A stretch of DNA of 64,000 bases. It comes from JAFAXD01 sp035472475 (GTDB taxonomy: Bacteria; Pseudomonadota; Alphaproteobacteria; Rhizobiales; Xanthobacteraceae). Of this stretch, positions 41,552 to 49,621 are shown piece by piece. Within the stretch, counting starts at the first letter, position 1; every line of letters begins with the position of its first letter. The notes beneath the pieces are model-generated. The model ran no database searches. It worked only from the letters and a program-made list of their open reading frames with translations, and was not told where the DNA came from. A program made the position numbers and the translations under genes. The stretch is taken from positions 3,799 through 67,798 of the forward strand of contig DATIPA010000256.1 in assembly GCA_035472475.1 (NCBI GenBank). The letters are read 5' to 3'.

Positions 41552-42423
41552 GCACGCTGACCACAGCGGAGCAAGAGCTCCTCGACTTCGCGACGGGCGC
41601 GCTCCCGTCCTGGGTCCGCTCGCCGGATGAGGTTCTCGCCAGCGCAGCCAAGACGATCGCGATGGCGCGCGCGCAGGGCGACTACCTGTTCTCTCAGGCG
41701 CTGATCACGCAGGCTACCGGCGCGACCGCGACCACGCCGGACTGGCTCGATCAGCACGCGCGCGATCGAGGGACTTCGCGGCAGGCCGGCGAGACCGACC
41801 CCATGCTCCAGCAGCGGCTCCGCGTGATCCCCGATGCGATCACCCGGCAGGCAATCCTGGATGCGGCCAACGCGATTCTGGCGGCGGCCGGCGTGGCCGG
41901 CTCGGCGGCGCTCCTGGAGCTCCCTCGCGATGCCGCCTGGCTCGGGACCTATACCGCGCTGACCGGCACCGGCGGCACCTTCGTGCAGGTCGGCACGATC
42001 AGCAAGTTCACGCCGACCGCGCTGTGGACGGTGCCCCCGTTCCAGGCCGCGAACGTGACTCCGCAAGCGTCCTGGCAGCTCGTGATCAGCGGCGCGGCGA
42101 GCAGCGGCAACAACGGGACGCGCGCGATCACCGGGCTCGAGGGCAACGCCGCGCTCGTGGCCAATACCTCGGGCGTGGCCGGCGCAGATGCGACCGTGAC
42201 GTGGAGGGCGCAGCGACTCGATGCACTCGGCAACGTGACCGATGGGCATGCGCGCTCTTTTGTGGGGCGGGGGTGGCGGGTGATCACCCCGCGCCCATTC
42301 ACGCTGCTGGTGATCTTGCCCTTCGGCACCTCGGCCGGCGTCGCTGCGAGCGTCGCCGAATCCGTCCGGCTCAAGAAGGCTGCTGGCTATCGCGTGATCG
42401 TCGAGAGAAGGCTCAACCCATGA
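41548..42423 (+). CDS. tail protein I-like, 291 aa
   Basis: GTG start overlapping the J gene. Position after J, the N-terminal helical segment (WVRSPDEVLASAAKTIAMARA) and the DWLDQHARDRG block fit gpI/YmfQ-type baseplate proteins, which attach tail fibres. The C-terminal half is beta-rich and may contact fibre proteins. Confidence 0.65.
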   Translation: MSTLTTAEQELLDFATGALPSWVRSPDEVLASAAKTIAMARAQGDYLFSQALITQATGATATTPDWLDQHARDRGTSRQAGETDPMLQQRLRVIPDAITRQAILDAANAILAAAGVAGSAALLELPRDAAWLGTYTALTGTGGTFVQVGTISKFTPTALWTVPPFQAANVTPQASWQLVISGAASSGNNGTRAITGLEGNAALVANTSGVAGADATVTWRAQRLDALGNVTDGHARSFVGRGWRVITPRPFTLLVILPFGTSAGVAASVAESVRLKKAAGYRVIVERRLNP

Positions 42424-42788
42424 ACGAGATCGACCTGATCAAGCTCCTCGCCCAGTCCGGGATCGCCGGGCTTGCGCTCGTGGCGTTGGGGTGGGTGGTT
42501 CGCAAGGTCGGCGAGCGGATGGTGATCTCGATCGATCGAATCGGACAGAAGATCGATGAACACACGAAGGCCGACCTCGCTGCACAGATGTCGGTGCGCG
42601 AGATCGTGGCCGAGCTCCGCACCGACGTGGCGCTGCTGTCGTCGCATGTTCACACGGTGATCGAGTGGAACGGCGCGGAACGCGAGCGGCCACCACGCCG
42701 GACCGATAGCGTGCCGGTCGTACGCTTCGACGATGACACGGACGGCGTCCCGGTGATCGCCGGATACGACCCACGAAGGAGGCGGTGA
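42420..42788 (+). CDS. XhlA/holin-like membrane protein, 122 aa
   Basis: ATGA-coupled. A hydrophobic segment at about 8-28 (IAGLALVALGWVV), then a coiled coil at about 34-80 and a basic C-terminal tail. Similar small proteins follow gpI in several phages and are annotated as XhlA/hemolysin-like or DUF1640-like. Could assist lysis or anchor the baseplate. Confidence 0.55.
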   Translation: MNEIDLIKLLAQSGIAGLALVALGWVVRKVGERMVISIDRIGQKIDEHTKADLAAQMSVREIVAELRTDVALLSSHVHTVIEWNGAERERPPRRTDSVPVVRFDDDTDGVPVIAGYDPRRRR

Positions 42789-43193
42789 ATGCCGATCGTT
42801 ACGGGTTATATCGGCCCCATCCACTGCAAGGATCTGCGGCTCGGACCGCCGGCGGTGCGCATCGACCCGCGCGATTGGCGCGTGCAGCGCCTGGCGCCGG
42901 AGGCTCTCGTGCGCTTCGTGCTGGATGTCGTAGAGCGGCGGATCTTCCTCGGACAGGAGATCGCGCCGGCCGGTGACCTCTACTGCGTGTTCCCTGGCCT
43001 CGCCATGCTCACCGAGATCACGGCCGACGCGCGGCGCGAGATCGGTACGTTCTACGAGTACCGAGATCGAGCCATCGGGCAGACGCTGCACGGCAATCCT
43101 AGCCTTCCATCGGTCCAGTTCCTTCACTACGAGGACTGGGAACAAGCGCGAGACATGATTGCGGCGGAAGTGCTCCGCCGGGAAAGAGCATGA
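42789..43193 (+). CDS. tail-region protein, 134 aa
   Basis: Shine-Dalgarno GGAGGCGG before ATG. A compact alpha/beta protein with two Cys (IHCKDL; DLYCVFPG). Position between gpI and fibre genes suggests a tail-associated role. Unrecognised. Confidence 0.55.
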   Translation: MPIVTGYIGPIHCKDLRLGPPAVRIDPRDWRVQRLAPEALVRFVLDVVERRIFLGQEIAPAGDLYCVFPGLAMLTEITADARREIGTFYEYRDRAIGQTLHGNPSLPSVQFLHYEDWEQARDMIAAEVLRRERA

Positions 43194-43197
43194 AGCC

Positions 43198-43647
43198 GTG
43201 TCAAAATCCAATGCCACCGAAACCGCGATCCTGGCCCTAATTTTCAACAACACTACATGGGCGAATATCGGAGATGCCACTGGCATCGTGGGATCGACCA
43301 CAGCAGGCTCGCTATTCCCGAGTCTGCACACGGCAGATCCCGGCGAGGCCGGAACCGCGACCACCAGCGAGATCGCCTACACGGGATACGCCAGGCCTTC
43401 GGTCGCGCGCTCGTCGGGGGGCTGGACGGTCTCCGGTAACCAGGTCACCCCGGTCGCGACGATCTCGTTCGGCCAGATGACCGGCGGCGCCGGTGGTACC
43501 GCCACATTCTTCGGCATCACGCGCGCTGTCTCAGGCTCGGTCGAATTGCTTTATAGCGGCGCCATCACGACCCCGAGCGGCGGCATCTCGGTGACCAACA
43601 CCGTAACCCCGCAGCTCACCACTGCAACCGCAATGACGGAGGACTGA
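43198..43647 (+). CDS. tail fibre/surface protein, 149 aa
   Basis: GTG start. Thr/Ser/Gly-rich with LHTADPGEAGTATTSEIAYT and YARPSVARSSGGWTVSG segments, which resemble small tail-surface proteins of environmental phages. Likely part of the adhesin complex. Confidence 0.6.
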   Translation: MSKSNATETAILALIFNNTTWANIGDATGIVGSTTAGSLFPSLHTADPGEAGTATTSEIAYTGYARPSVARSSGGWTVSGNQVTPVATISFGQMTGGAGGTATFFGITRAVSGSVELLYSGAITTPSGGISVTNTVTPQLTTATAMTED

Positions 43648-43648
43648 C

Positions 43649-43984
43649 ATGATCATCATCGACCAAATTTTCACGCATGGCAGCGGCGGAACAGGCGACG
43701 ACACCGTGCCGCCTGGGATCACCGGCCTCGACTGGTGTCATCTTGTGAGCACTACGTCGCTCGTAGAGCTCACCGCCTTCCTGACGCTCAACCTACTCAC
43801 GATCGGCCAGCCGATCACGAACGTGCGCACGCCGCTCCTCGGCAGCGAGCAGACATACGCCGGGCTCGATGCGACGATGCGAGCCGCGGCGATCACGGCC
43901 GGGGCCTCTCCGAATCGCATCCCATATGTTCGATCGAATGGGTTCGATGCACCCGCTTCAGGACCGCCGTACTGGGAGCCGTAG
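43649..43984 (+). CDS. hypothetical tail-region protein, 111 aa
   Basis: Short gene 1 bp after the previous stop. Contains a Leu-rich helix (LVELTAFLTLNLLTIG) and a C-terminal beta-rich part. Unrecognised; probably a fibre component or assembly factor. Confidence 0.5.
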   Translation: MIIIDQIFTHGSGGTGDDTVPPGITGLDWCHLVSTTSLVELTAFLTLNLLTIGQPITNVRTPLLGSEQTYAGLDATMRAAAITAGASPNRIPYVRSNGFDAPASGPPYWEP

Positions 43985-43987
43985 ACC

Positions 43988-44620
43988 ATGGCGTCCGCGT
44001 CGTCCACGTTCACAGGCATTGAGACCCCACTTAGCGAAGGCGGGGTCTGGACGGCATTGACTGCGTACTGGCAGCACATGACCAAGCTGAACGGGGCCAA
44101 GGTCGATGCGACGGTATTGGCGAATGACTGTGCGGCTCGATACACCGGGGCGACATTCACCGCGGACCATTACGCGGAACTCACGCTCGCCGCAGTACCG
44201 ACCGGCGGTCAGCTGTTCTTCCATTACGTGCTGTGTCGGATGAACACCACCGCGGCATGTTATGAGCTCACGACTGCGCCGGATGTCTCGACTACGACGA
44301 TCCAGCTGTTTAGCCTGGACAATTCGGGCAATGGGACGCAAATCGGTGCGAATATTACGCTCGGATCTGCGATGGCAGCCGGTGACGTGATGCGCTTGGA
44401 ATGCATCGGAACTACGCTTAACGTAAAATATAATGGAACGTTGGTGCGCACTGCGACAGACTCGACTCTTGCCACTGGGCAGCCGGGAATCGGCGGATGG
44501 GCGCAGAATGCTACCAGCAACGTCGTGCTGACCAATCTGTGGTCGGCCGCGGATATCGTGGCATCGCTAGGCGCGCCATCGACACGGAACCGGACGCCGA
44601 GCTACCTTTTTGCGCTCTGA
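43988..44620 (+). CDS. tail adhesin-like protein, LamG/concanavalin-type, 210 aa
   Basis: Beta-sandwich-like sequence with GATFTADHYAELTLAAVPTG, LFFHYVLCRMNTTAACYELT and GTTLNVKYNGTLVRTATDST segments, as in laminin-G or legume-lectin domains of phage receptor-binding proteins. Likely binds host surface glycans. Assigned from fold-like pattern, not by a motif. The next gene starts 10 bp downstream. Confidence 0.6.
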   Translation: MASASSTFTGIETPLSEGGVWTALTAYWQHMTKLNGAKVDATVLANDCAARYTGATFTADHYAELTLAAVPTGGQLFFHYVLCRMNTTAACYELTTAPDVSTTTIQLFSLDNSGNGTQIGANITLGSAMAAGDVMRLECIGTTLNVKYNGTLVRTATDSTLATGQPGIGGWAQNATSNVVLTNLWSAADIVASLGAPSTRNRTPSYLFAL

Positions 44621-44630
44621 AGGAGGATCC

Positions 44631-45101
44631 ATGCCTCGCTGCTATACCGTGACCCTCACCCCGACGGCGATTGCCGTGGCCACCACCGACCTGATCGCCT
44701 TGCGAGCGGCGACCGACATCCCGATCAAGATCCGTTCGCTGCGCGTGTGGCAGACCAGCGATTTCGGCGACGCGCAGGATGAAATAGTGACGCTCCAGCT
44801 CGTGCGTGGCAACACCACCGCAGGATCGGCCGGCGCGACATTCACCCCGGTTCCTGCCGACAAGAAGGATGCTGCGGCATCGCTCACCGCGCGCGTCGGC
44901 GACACGACGGCGGCGAGCGCTGGAACCACAGATATTCCCTATCAGAGCGGGTGGAATGTGCGTGCGCCGTTCGAGTTCATCTTCCCGGACGAAATGATGG
45001 TGCGCGGAGACCAGGGGGGCGGGTTCATCGTGCTGCGCTTCGGCGCGGCGCCGGTCGACTCACTGACGGTCGCTGCATCGATCAGCGTCTGGGAGATCTG
45101 A
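44631..45101 (+). CDS. virion/tail surface protein, 156 aa
   Basis: Strong Shine-Dalgarno AAGGAGGATCC before ATG. Beta-rich with Thr/Ala repeats and PIKIRSLRVWQTSDFGDAQD-like segments typical of tail surface proteins in environmental phages. Role: part of the adhesin cluster between gpI and the large tail fibre. Confidence 0.6.
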   Translation: MPRCYTVTLTPTAIAVATTDLIALRAATDIPIKIRSLRVWQTSDFGDAQDEIVTLQLVRGNTTAGSAGATFTPVPADKKDAAASLTARVGDTTAASAGTTDIPYQSGWNVRAPFEFIFPDEMMVRGDQGGGFIVLRFGAAPVDSLTVAASISVWEI

Positions 45102-45108
45102 TCGTCTC

Positions 45109-47955
45109 GTGCCGATCTTCCGTCCGCCACCGCTACCGCAGCAGCGCCTGACCCCCATTCTGAGTGGGATCACTGCAGTCACGTCTTCAGGCAATGGATC
45201 GGCGAACGGGTCCAGCACCGCGGTTGGCGTCGGCGCATCCCTCGCGGCCGGCTCGGGCACGGCGGCAGGAGGCTCCACGGCGATTGGCATCGCGGATCAG
45301 GGCATCGGGACCAGCGCGGCGACGGGGAGCTCGACAGCGACCGGCGCTGGCGCCTCGATCGTTTCGGGCACCGGGACCGCGCCGGGTACAGGGACGGCGA
45401 CCGGGGTCGGAGCAGCGATCGTCGCCGGTTCCGGCACCGCCGCCGGTGTGGGTGCAGCGACCGGCATCGGCGCCACCGGCAGCATCTTCCCACTCACGAT
45501 CTCGAGTGACGGGCGCTACCTCAAGGACACCAGCGGCGCTCCATTTTTGCTCTGCGCCGACACGACCTGGAGCCTCTTCGTCGATATCCCACTCGCGCAG
45601 GTGACCTCATACTTCGCGACGCTCGTCTCGCAGGGCTTCAACGCGGTGATGGGGAACGCGATAGAACACCATTATACAGTGGTCAAGCCGCCCAAGGAGC
45701 GCGGCGGTCTGCTGCCGTTCACCCAAAAAATGGACGGAACCTCATATACGGGAAGTCCAAACGGCACGACTGGGGCAGCTGGAACCCAGGGGCAGTTCGC
45801 CAGTGACAACTACAGCAATATCAACAACCAGAGTCCCGACCCAACATTCATCAACAACTCGTATTGGCTGGCGGTCGAGACGGTGCTCGACGCCGCGCTC
45901 GCCAACAACCTGGCGGTGCTCGTCTGGCCTGGCTACCTCGGCTTTCATGTGAACGACGAGGGCTGGCTGAACGAGATGGTCGTGTGGGACGCGGTGACGG
46001 GGGCCGGCGGGTTCACCGGACAGAGCTTCGCGAACTCGTCCAAGTCGAAGATGTGGAACTACGGCGCGTGGATGGCCGCTCGCTGGAAAGCATACCCGCA
46101 TATCATCTGGGTGATGGGTGGTGATTATGGCAGCAATTCGCAGACATTGAATACCGCACAGGCCGCCGCGGTCAGCAATCTGATGGCCGGCTTGAAATCG
46201 GTTTCAGGCCAAGCCTCGACGATGTTCAGCGCGCACTGGGATCGCCCGGCGATCTCCACCGATACCACACTGGCGGCGGGCGTGTTCGACATCAACGGCT
46301 GCTACGCCGATGAGGCTGTCGCGGAGCTCGCTCGTCGCGGCTACGCAGCCATGCCGACGAAGCCGACGATCGGGCTCGAGTATTTCTACGAGGACGATCT
46401 TTTCGGTGGATCGGCGCCGTTTCGCAAATACGTCTATTGGCAGTTCCTTGGCGGCATTGCCGGTGGATTCTACGGCAACGAGCAGCTCTGGAGGTTCGAT
46501 GACGGGACGCCGGGCACGGACTGGACCACGCTGCTTGCGACGCAGGCGCGGCTTGATGCCAAGCGCCAGTTCGCGTTCTGGAAGGCGCGGCCATGGTATC
46601 GCCTGAAACCGTCCGGTCTCGGGGGCATGGGCACGATCGTCACGGTCGGCGGCGGGACGGCGAGCCCGCAATCGACGACCTACGTCGCTGCGGCGGCGAC
46701 GTCTGAGGGCGACCTGCTGCTCGCATATATCCCGCCGGACCATACCGGGGCCATCACCGTCGACATGACGAAGATGGGCGCTACGTGCGTCGCGCGTTGG
46801 TTCGACCCGACGAATGCGACATTCACGACAATCGCCACGCTGCCGAATACGTCTACGCACGCTTTCACACCACCGGCGAACAACAACGCCAGCGACACGG
46901 ACTTCCTGCTCGTCATCGAGACCGTGTCCGGCGCGGCGACGGGGAGCTCGACAGCGACCGGCGCTGGCGCCTCGATCGTTTCGGGCACCGGGACCGCTGC
47001 GGGCGGATCGACGGCCGTCGGGCTTGCACAGTCCCTCGCGGCCGGCTCGGGCACGGCGGCAGGAGGCTCCACGGCGGTCGGGATTGGCGGCCAACTTGGC
47101 TCGGGCACGGCGGCTGGCTCGAGTACCGCGGTTGGCGTCGGCGCATCGCTCGCGGCCAGCGCGGGTACCGCAATCGGGACGTCCACGGCAATCGGCATCG
47201 CATCGGCGCTCGCACCCGGCACAGGCACGGCGGCGGGCACCGCCGGTGCGATCGGCATCGGCGCGTCCATCGTATCAGCGTTCGGCTCGGCGTCGGGCGT
47301 CGGGACCGCGATTGGCGTGGGATCTTCGGTCGGCGCCGGATCGGGAACTGGCATCGCCGCCGGCCTGGGCCTCGCGGTCGGCGCTAGCGCGTCGCTGGGC
47401 GGCGGTATGGGCATTGCAGCCGGCACCGGGACCGCGCTCGGCGCGGGCGCGTCGCTGGTTCTTGGCGCCGGCGCGGCCCATGGATTCGGCCTGGCATTCG
47501 GGGTCTCCACGGGTAGCGGCGTGCGTCGACTCGCCGGTTCCCTCCTGCGCGACCACCAGATCTTCGGTAGGCTACAGCTCCAGGGGGTGCTCGTGATCGA
47601 TCTCATCGGCCCGATGCTCGTGTACCGCGGCGACCAGGTGGACCTGGTCATTGTGATCACCGACGATACCAACGCGCGCGTCAACCTGACGGGGTTCCTG
47701 ATCGAGCTGCAGATCAAGCCGACCCTCGGCAGTGCCGATCCGCCGACGATCGCCAAGTCGACGGCGACCGGGACCATCGTGCTGCTCGACCAGGGCAACC
47801 CGAGCACCGAAGGTATGGCGACCTGTTCGATCTTGTCGAGCGAGACCGTGATCCCGCCGCGCCTGTACTGGCTCGACGTGGCAGCAACCGAGCCGGGCGG
47901 ACGCCGCAGCCACGTCATCGCGCCACGCGAGTTCACGATCGCGGCTGTCGTCTAG
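45109..47955 (+). CDS. large tail protein with glycoside hydrolase (apiosidase-like) domain
   Basis: 948 aa, GTG start. Gly/Ala/Ser/Thr repeats flank (about 18-125 and 607-800) a folded module with DGRYLKDTSGAPFLLCADT (about 131-149), LVWPGYLGFHVNDEG (about 270), WVMGGDYG (about 342), GLEYFYED (about 422) and a C-terminal sandwich GDLLLAYIPPDHTG (about 542), like DUF4038/GH140 TIM barrels with a collagen-binding-type domain. A BppU-like C-terminal domain follows (about 830-948). Probably cleaves host surface polysaccharide during adsorption. The repeats are also identical at DNA level in parts, so domain exchange is likely. Confidence 0.75.
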   Translation: MPIFRPPPLPQQRLTPILSGITAVTSSGNGSANGSSTAVGVGASLAAGSGTAAGGSTAIGIADQGIGTSAATGSSTATGAGASIVSGTGTAPGTGTATGVGAAIVAGSGTAAGVGAATGIGATGSIFPLTISSDGRYLKDTSGAPFLLCADTTWSLFVDIPLAQVTSYFATLVSQGFNAVMGNAIEHHYTVVKPPKERGGLLPFTQKMDGTSYTGSPNGTTGAAGTQGQFASDNYSNINNQSPDPTFINNSYWLAVETVLDAALANNLAVLVWPGYLGFHVNDEGWLNEMVVWDAVTGAGGFTGQSFANSSKSKMWNYGAWMAARWKAYPHIIWVMGGDYGSNSQTLNTAQAAAVSNLMAGLKSVSGQASTMFSAHWDRPAISTDTTLAAGVFDINGCYADEAVAELARRGYAAMPTKPTIGLEYFYEDDLFGGSAPFRKYVYWQFLGGIAGGFYGNEQLWRFDDGTPGTDWTTLLATQARLDAKRQFAFWKARPWYRLKPSGLGGMGTIVTVGGGTASPQSTTYVAAAATSEGDLLLAYIPPDHTGAITVDMTKMGATCVARWFDPTNATFTTIATLPNTSTHAFTPPANNNASDTDFLLVIETVSGAATGSSTATGAGASIVSGTGTAAGGSTAVGLAQSLAAGSGTAAGGSTAVGIGGQLGSGTAAGSSTAVGVGASLAASAGTAIGTSTAIGIASALAPGTGTAAGTAGAIGIGASIVSAFGSASGVGTAIGVGSSVGAGSGTGIAAGLGLAVGASASLGGGMGIAAGTGTALGAGASLVLGAGAAHGFGLAFGVSTGSGVRRLAGSLLRDHQIFGRLQLQGVLVIDLIGPMLVYRGDQVDLVIVITDDTNARVNLTGFLIELQIKPTLGSADPPTIAKSTATGTIVLLDQGNPSTEGMATCSILSSETVIPPRLYWLDVAATEPGGRRSHVIAPREFTIAAVV
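45238..45282 (+). repeat. 45-bp direct repeat, copy 1
   Basis: Identical to 47032-47076, within the Gly/Ala/Ser-coding segments on either side of the glycoside hydrolase module. Confidence 0.85.
45314..45380 (+). repeat. 67-bp direct repeat, copy 1
   Basis: Identical to 46931-46997. Together with the 45-bp pair it flanks the catalytic module of the tail protein, and recombination between copies would delete or exchange it. Confidence 0.85.
46931..46997 (+). repeat. 67-bp direct repeat, copy 2
   Basis: Identical to 45314-45380; lies immediately after the collagen-binding-like domain. The next 100 bp continue with a second, imperfect set of the same codon pattern. Confidence 0.85.
47032..47076 (+). 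repeat. 45-bp direct repeat, copy 2
   Basis: Identical to 45238-45282. A third short identity (45217-45239 and 47125-47147, 23 bp) follows in the same array. Confidence 0.8.
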
Positions 47956-47962
47956 GAGCACC

Positions 47963-49174
47963 ATGACCACCGATCTCTACTCCACCGAGCTCTGGTCCGA
48001 CGGCCAGGAAGTCGACACCTCGAAGCTCAACAACAGTCAGCGCTTTGTGCAAGCAACGATCTTCGATCAAATCTTGCAATCGAAGATCGCAAGCCTGGAA
48101 CTCACCTCGACGAATCCGGACCTAGGTGGCGAGAATGGGCCTGATGCACCGCTGCTCTATGCCTATTGCGTGTCTCCCGGCGCTGCCTATCTCCGCGCCG
48201 GATCGGCAAATAACAAGGTACAGATCGCGCCCGGTACGCTCTTGCAAAAGGTCGCGAATAGCGATGGCCAAGGAGCTACGCTGATCCCATTCACTTTTGC
48301 TGGCACCGAGGAGTTCACGTTCACCAATGGTGATGCGTCTAACCCGCGCGTGGACCTCCTCCAAATGGCGCTGAGCTATATCAGTGACACGACAGCGAGC
48401 GTTGATTTCCAGGATGCGGTCACGCGTGCGATTACATCGACGCCAAGCACACCAACAAAGCGACGCGTGCTCTGCACGCTATCGGTGAAGGCCGGAACGC
48501 CGGCCGCTTCGCCCACGATCCCGGATCCAGATTCTGGTTCCGTGCCTGTCGGCTCGATTTTCGTGCCGGCCACGTGGAACGCGACGGCAACACCGCCGCT
48601 GATCGGATTCGAGTCATCCGGCAACGCAACTGTGCACGATCAGAGAATGCCATTAGGAGTGCATGTCGTACGCGTAGATCCGGCTCTCTTCAAATTGAAG
48701 ACGGGCTGGTCTCTGACAGATTTCAACTCACGGGCCACCGCCTCGTCGGGGACCAATGAGTTGTACGCAATCCTCGGTCTGGGGCCAGGTCGAATCATTG
48801 CGATCGATGTCTATTCTACCGTGGCCTTATCCACCGGCACGGTGACCATCGGTTGGTTGGATGGTTCGTCAAATCCCACAACTCGATATCTTAAGACCAA
48901 CACTGTTGTATCTGCCTCATCCGGCAACGTTCGTCGCTCGCAGCGGGTCGACTTCGAGGGCGCGCACAACCCGGAGACCGTCCTTGGGGCTTATCCGATC
49001 ATCCAAAAATCGGCGGTCAATAAGATTGGCATGCCATTGTGGACATCTGGAATTCGTGTCCCGCAGGACAACTCGTTTTCCTTCGCGCCAGGATGGGCCA
49101 CACTCCAGGCGCTCAACCTGACCAACGGTGCTATCATAACATTTATCACATTTTACATCGCAGATGGCCTATGA
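47963..49174 (+). CDS. tail fibre / receptor-binding protein, 403 aa
   Basis: TAGGAGCACC before the ATG. N-terminal 50 residues helical (tail attachment), then beta-rich with Thr/Ser/Asn-rich segments and a C-terminal sandwich (about 255-403). No chaperone or tip domain is named. Its last 22 bp overlap the convergent minus-strand lipoprotein gene. Likely the final adhesin of the late operon. Confidence 0.65.
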   Translation: MTTDLYSTELWSDGQEVDTSKLNNSQRFVQATIFDQILQSKIASLELTSTNPDLGGENGPDAPLLYAYCVSPGAAYLRAGSANNKVQIAPGTLLQKVANSDGQGATLIPFTFAGTEEFTFTNGDASNPRVDLLQMALSYISDTTASVDFQDAVTRAITSTPSTPTKRRVLCTLSVKAGTPAASPTIPDPDSGSVPVGSIFVPATWNATATPPLIGFESSGNATVHDQRMPLGVHVVRVDPALFKLKTGWSLTDFNSRATASSGTNELYAILGLGPGRIIAIDVYSTVALSTGTVTIGWLDGSSNPTTRYLKTNTVVSASSGNVRRSQRVDFEGAHNPETVLGAYPIIQKSAVNKIGMPLWTSGIRVPQDNSFSFAPGWATLQALNLTNGAIITFITFYIADGL

Positions 49175-49533
49175 GCGCCACACCAGGGCCCAGGCGTAGT
49201 GCCGAGATTCCCCCGAATCGCCTTGACTTGCTCCGCAACAACCCCAACGGGAGCCGCCGAGCGCCATCCGCGTGGCAGAACGGCCCACAGCACGGCATTC
49301 AACACCATTGCGGCAGCGAAGTAAGTGCCCACCATGGTCCGTGACGGTGAGAGTCCCATGACCGGATTCCGCTCGAGGGTCGTGCTCCATCCGGTGTTTG
49401 CTGCGCTCATCGTCTGCCCCATGTCGCATGCCAAAGAGGCCTCCGATAGCGCCAGCGAGGCGACGTCGACCATACGCCATGAGATCGGCGAGCAGCCCAT
49501 GATGGTGGAGATCAGGAACAGAAGTTTGAGCAT
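49153..49533 (-). CDS. antisense lipoprotein-like membrane protein (moron), 126 aa
   Basis: Minus-strand leaderless gene convergent with the tail-fibre gene. The N-terminus LLFLISTIMGC is a signal peptide with lipobox IMGC (C14). A second hydrophobic segment (about 73-88, YFAAAMVLNAVLWAVL) follows an ERNPVMGLSPS motif that I recall from membrane proteins of unknown role. Such surface-anchored phage proteins often block superinfection; that is inference. Confidence 0.7.
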   Translation of the reverse strand: MLKLLFLISTIMGCSPISWRMVDVASLALSEASLACDMGQTMSAANTGWSTTLERNPVMGLSPSRTMVGTYFAAAMVLNAVLWAVLPRGWRSAAPVGVVAEQVKAIRGNLGTTPGPWCGAHRPSAM

Positions 49534-49539
49534 GCCGAG

Positions 49540-49568
49540 TTTGTAGCCATGATACAGACAGACGTCAA
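49540..49568 (-). promoter_or_regulatory. leaderless class-A promoter of antisense lipoprotein
   Basis: Minus strand: -35 TTGACG (49568-49563), 17-bp spacer, -10 TACAAA (49545-49540), 6 bp to ATG 49533. Stands back to back with the + promoter at 49576. Confidence 0.85.
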
Positions 49569-49575
49569 GGCCCGA

Positions 49576-49621
49576 TTGCAACGGCATGGATATCTGTGCT
49601 ACAAAGCGGCAAAGGAGCATC
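49576..49621 (+). promoter_or_regulatory. class-A promoter with short leader, lysis block
   Basis: -35 TTGCAA (49576-49581), 18-bp spacer, -10 TACAAA (49600-49605), then 16 bp to ATG 49622 with AAAGGAG at 49611-49617. The leader is about 10 nt, so this gene is not leaderless. Divergent from the minus-strand lipoprotein promoter. Confidence 0.75.

Noticed and set aside
45200..47500. Regularly repeated DNA that might suggest a CRISPR or satellite array
   Set aside because: Repeats are codon-phased Gly/Ala/Ser/Thr-coding units in one long frame with no spacers.
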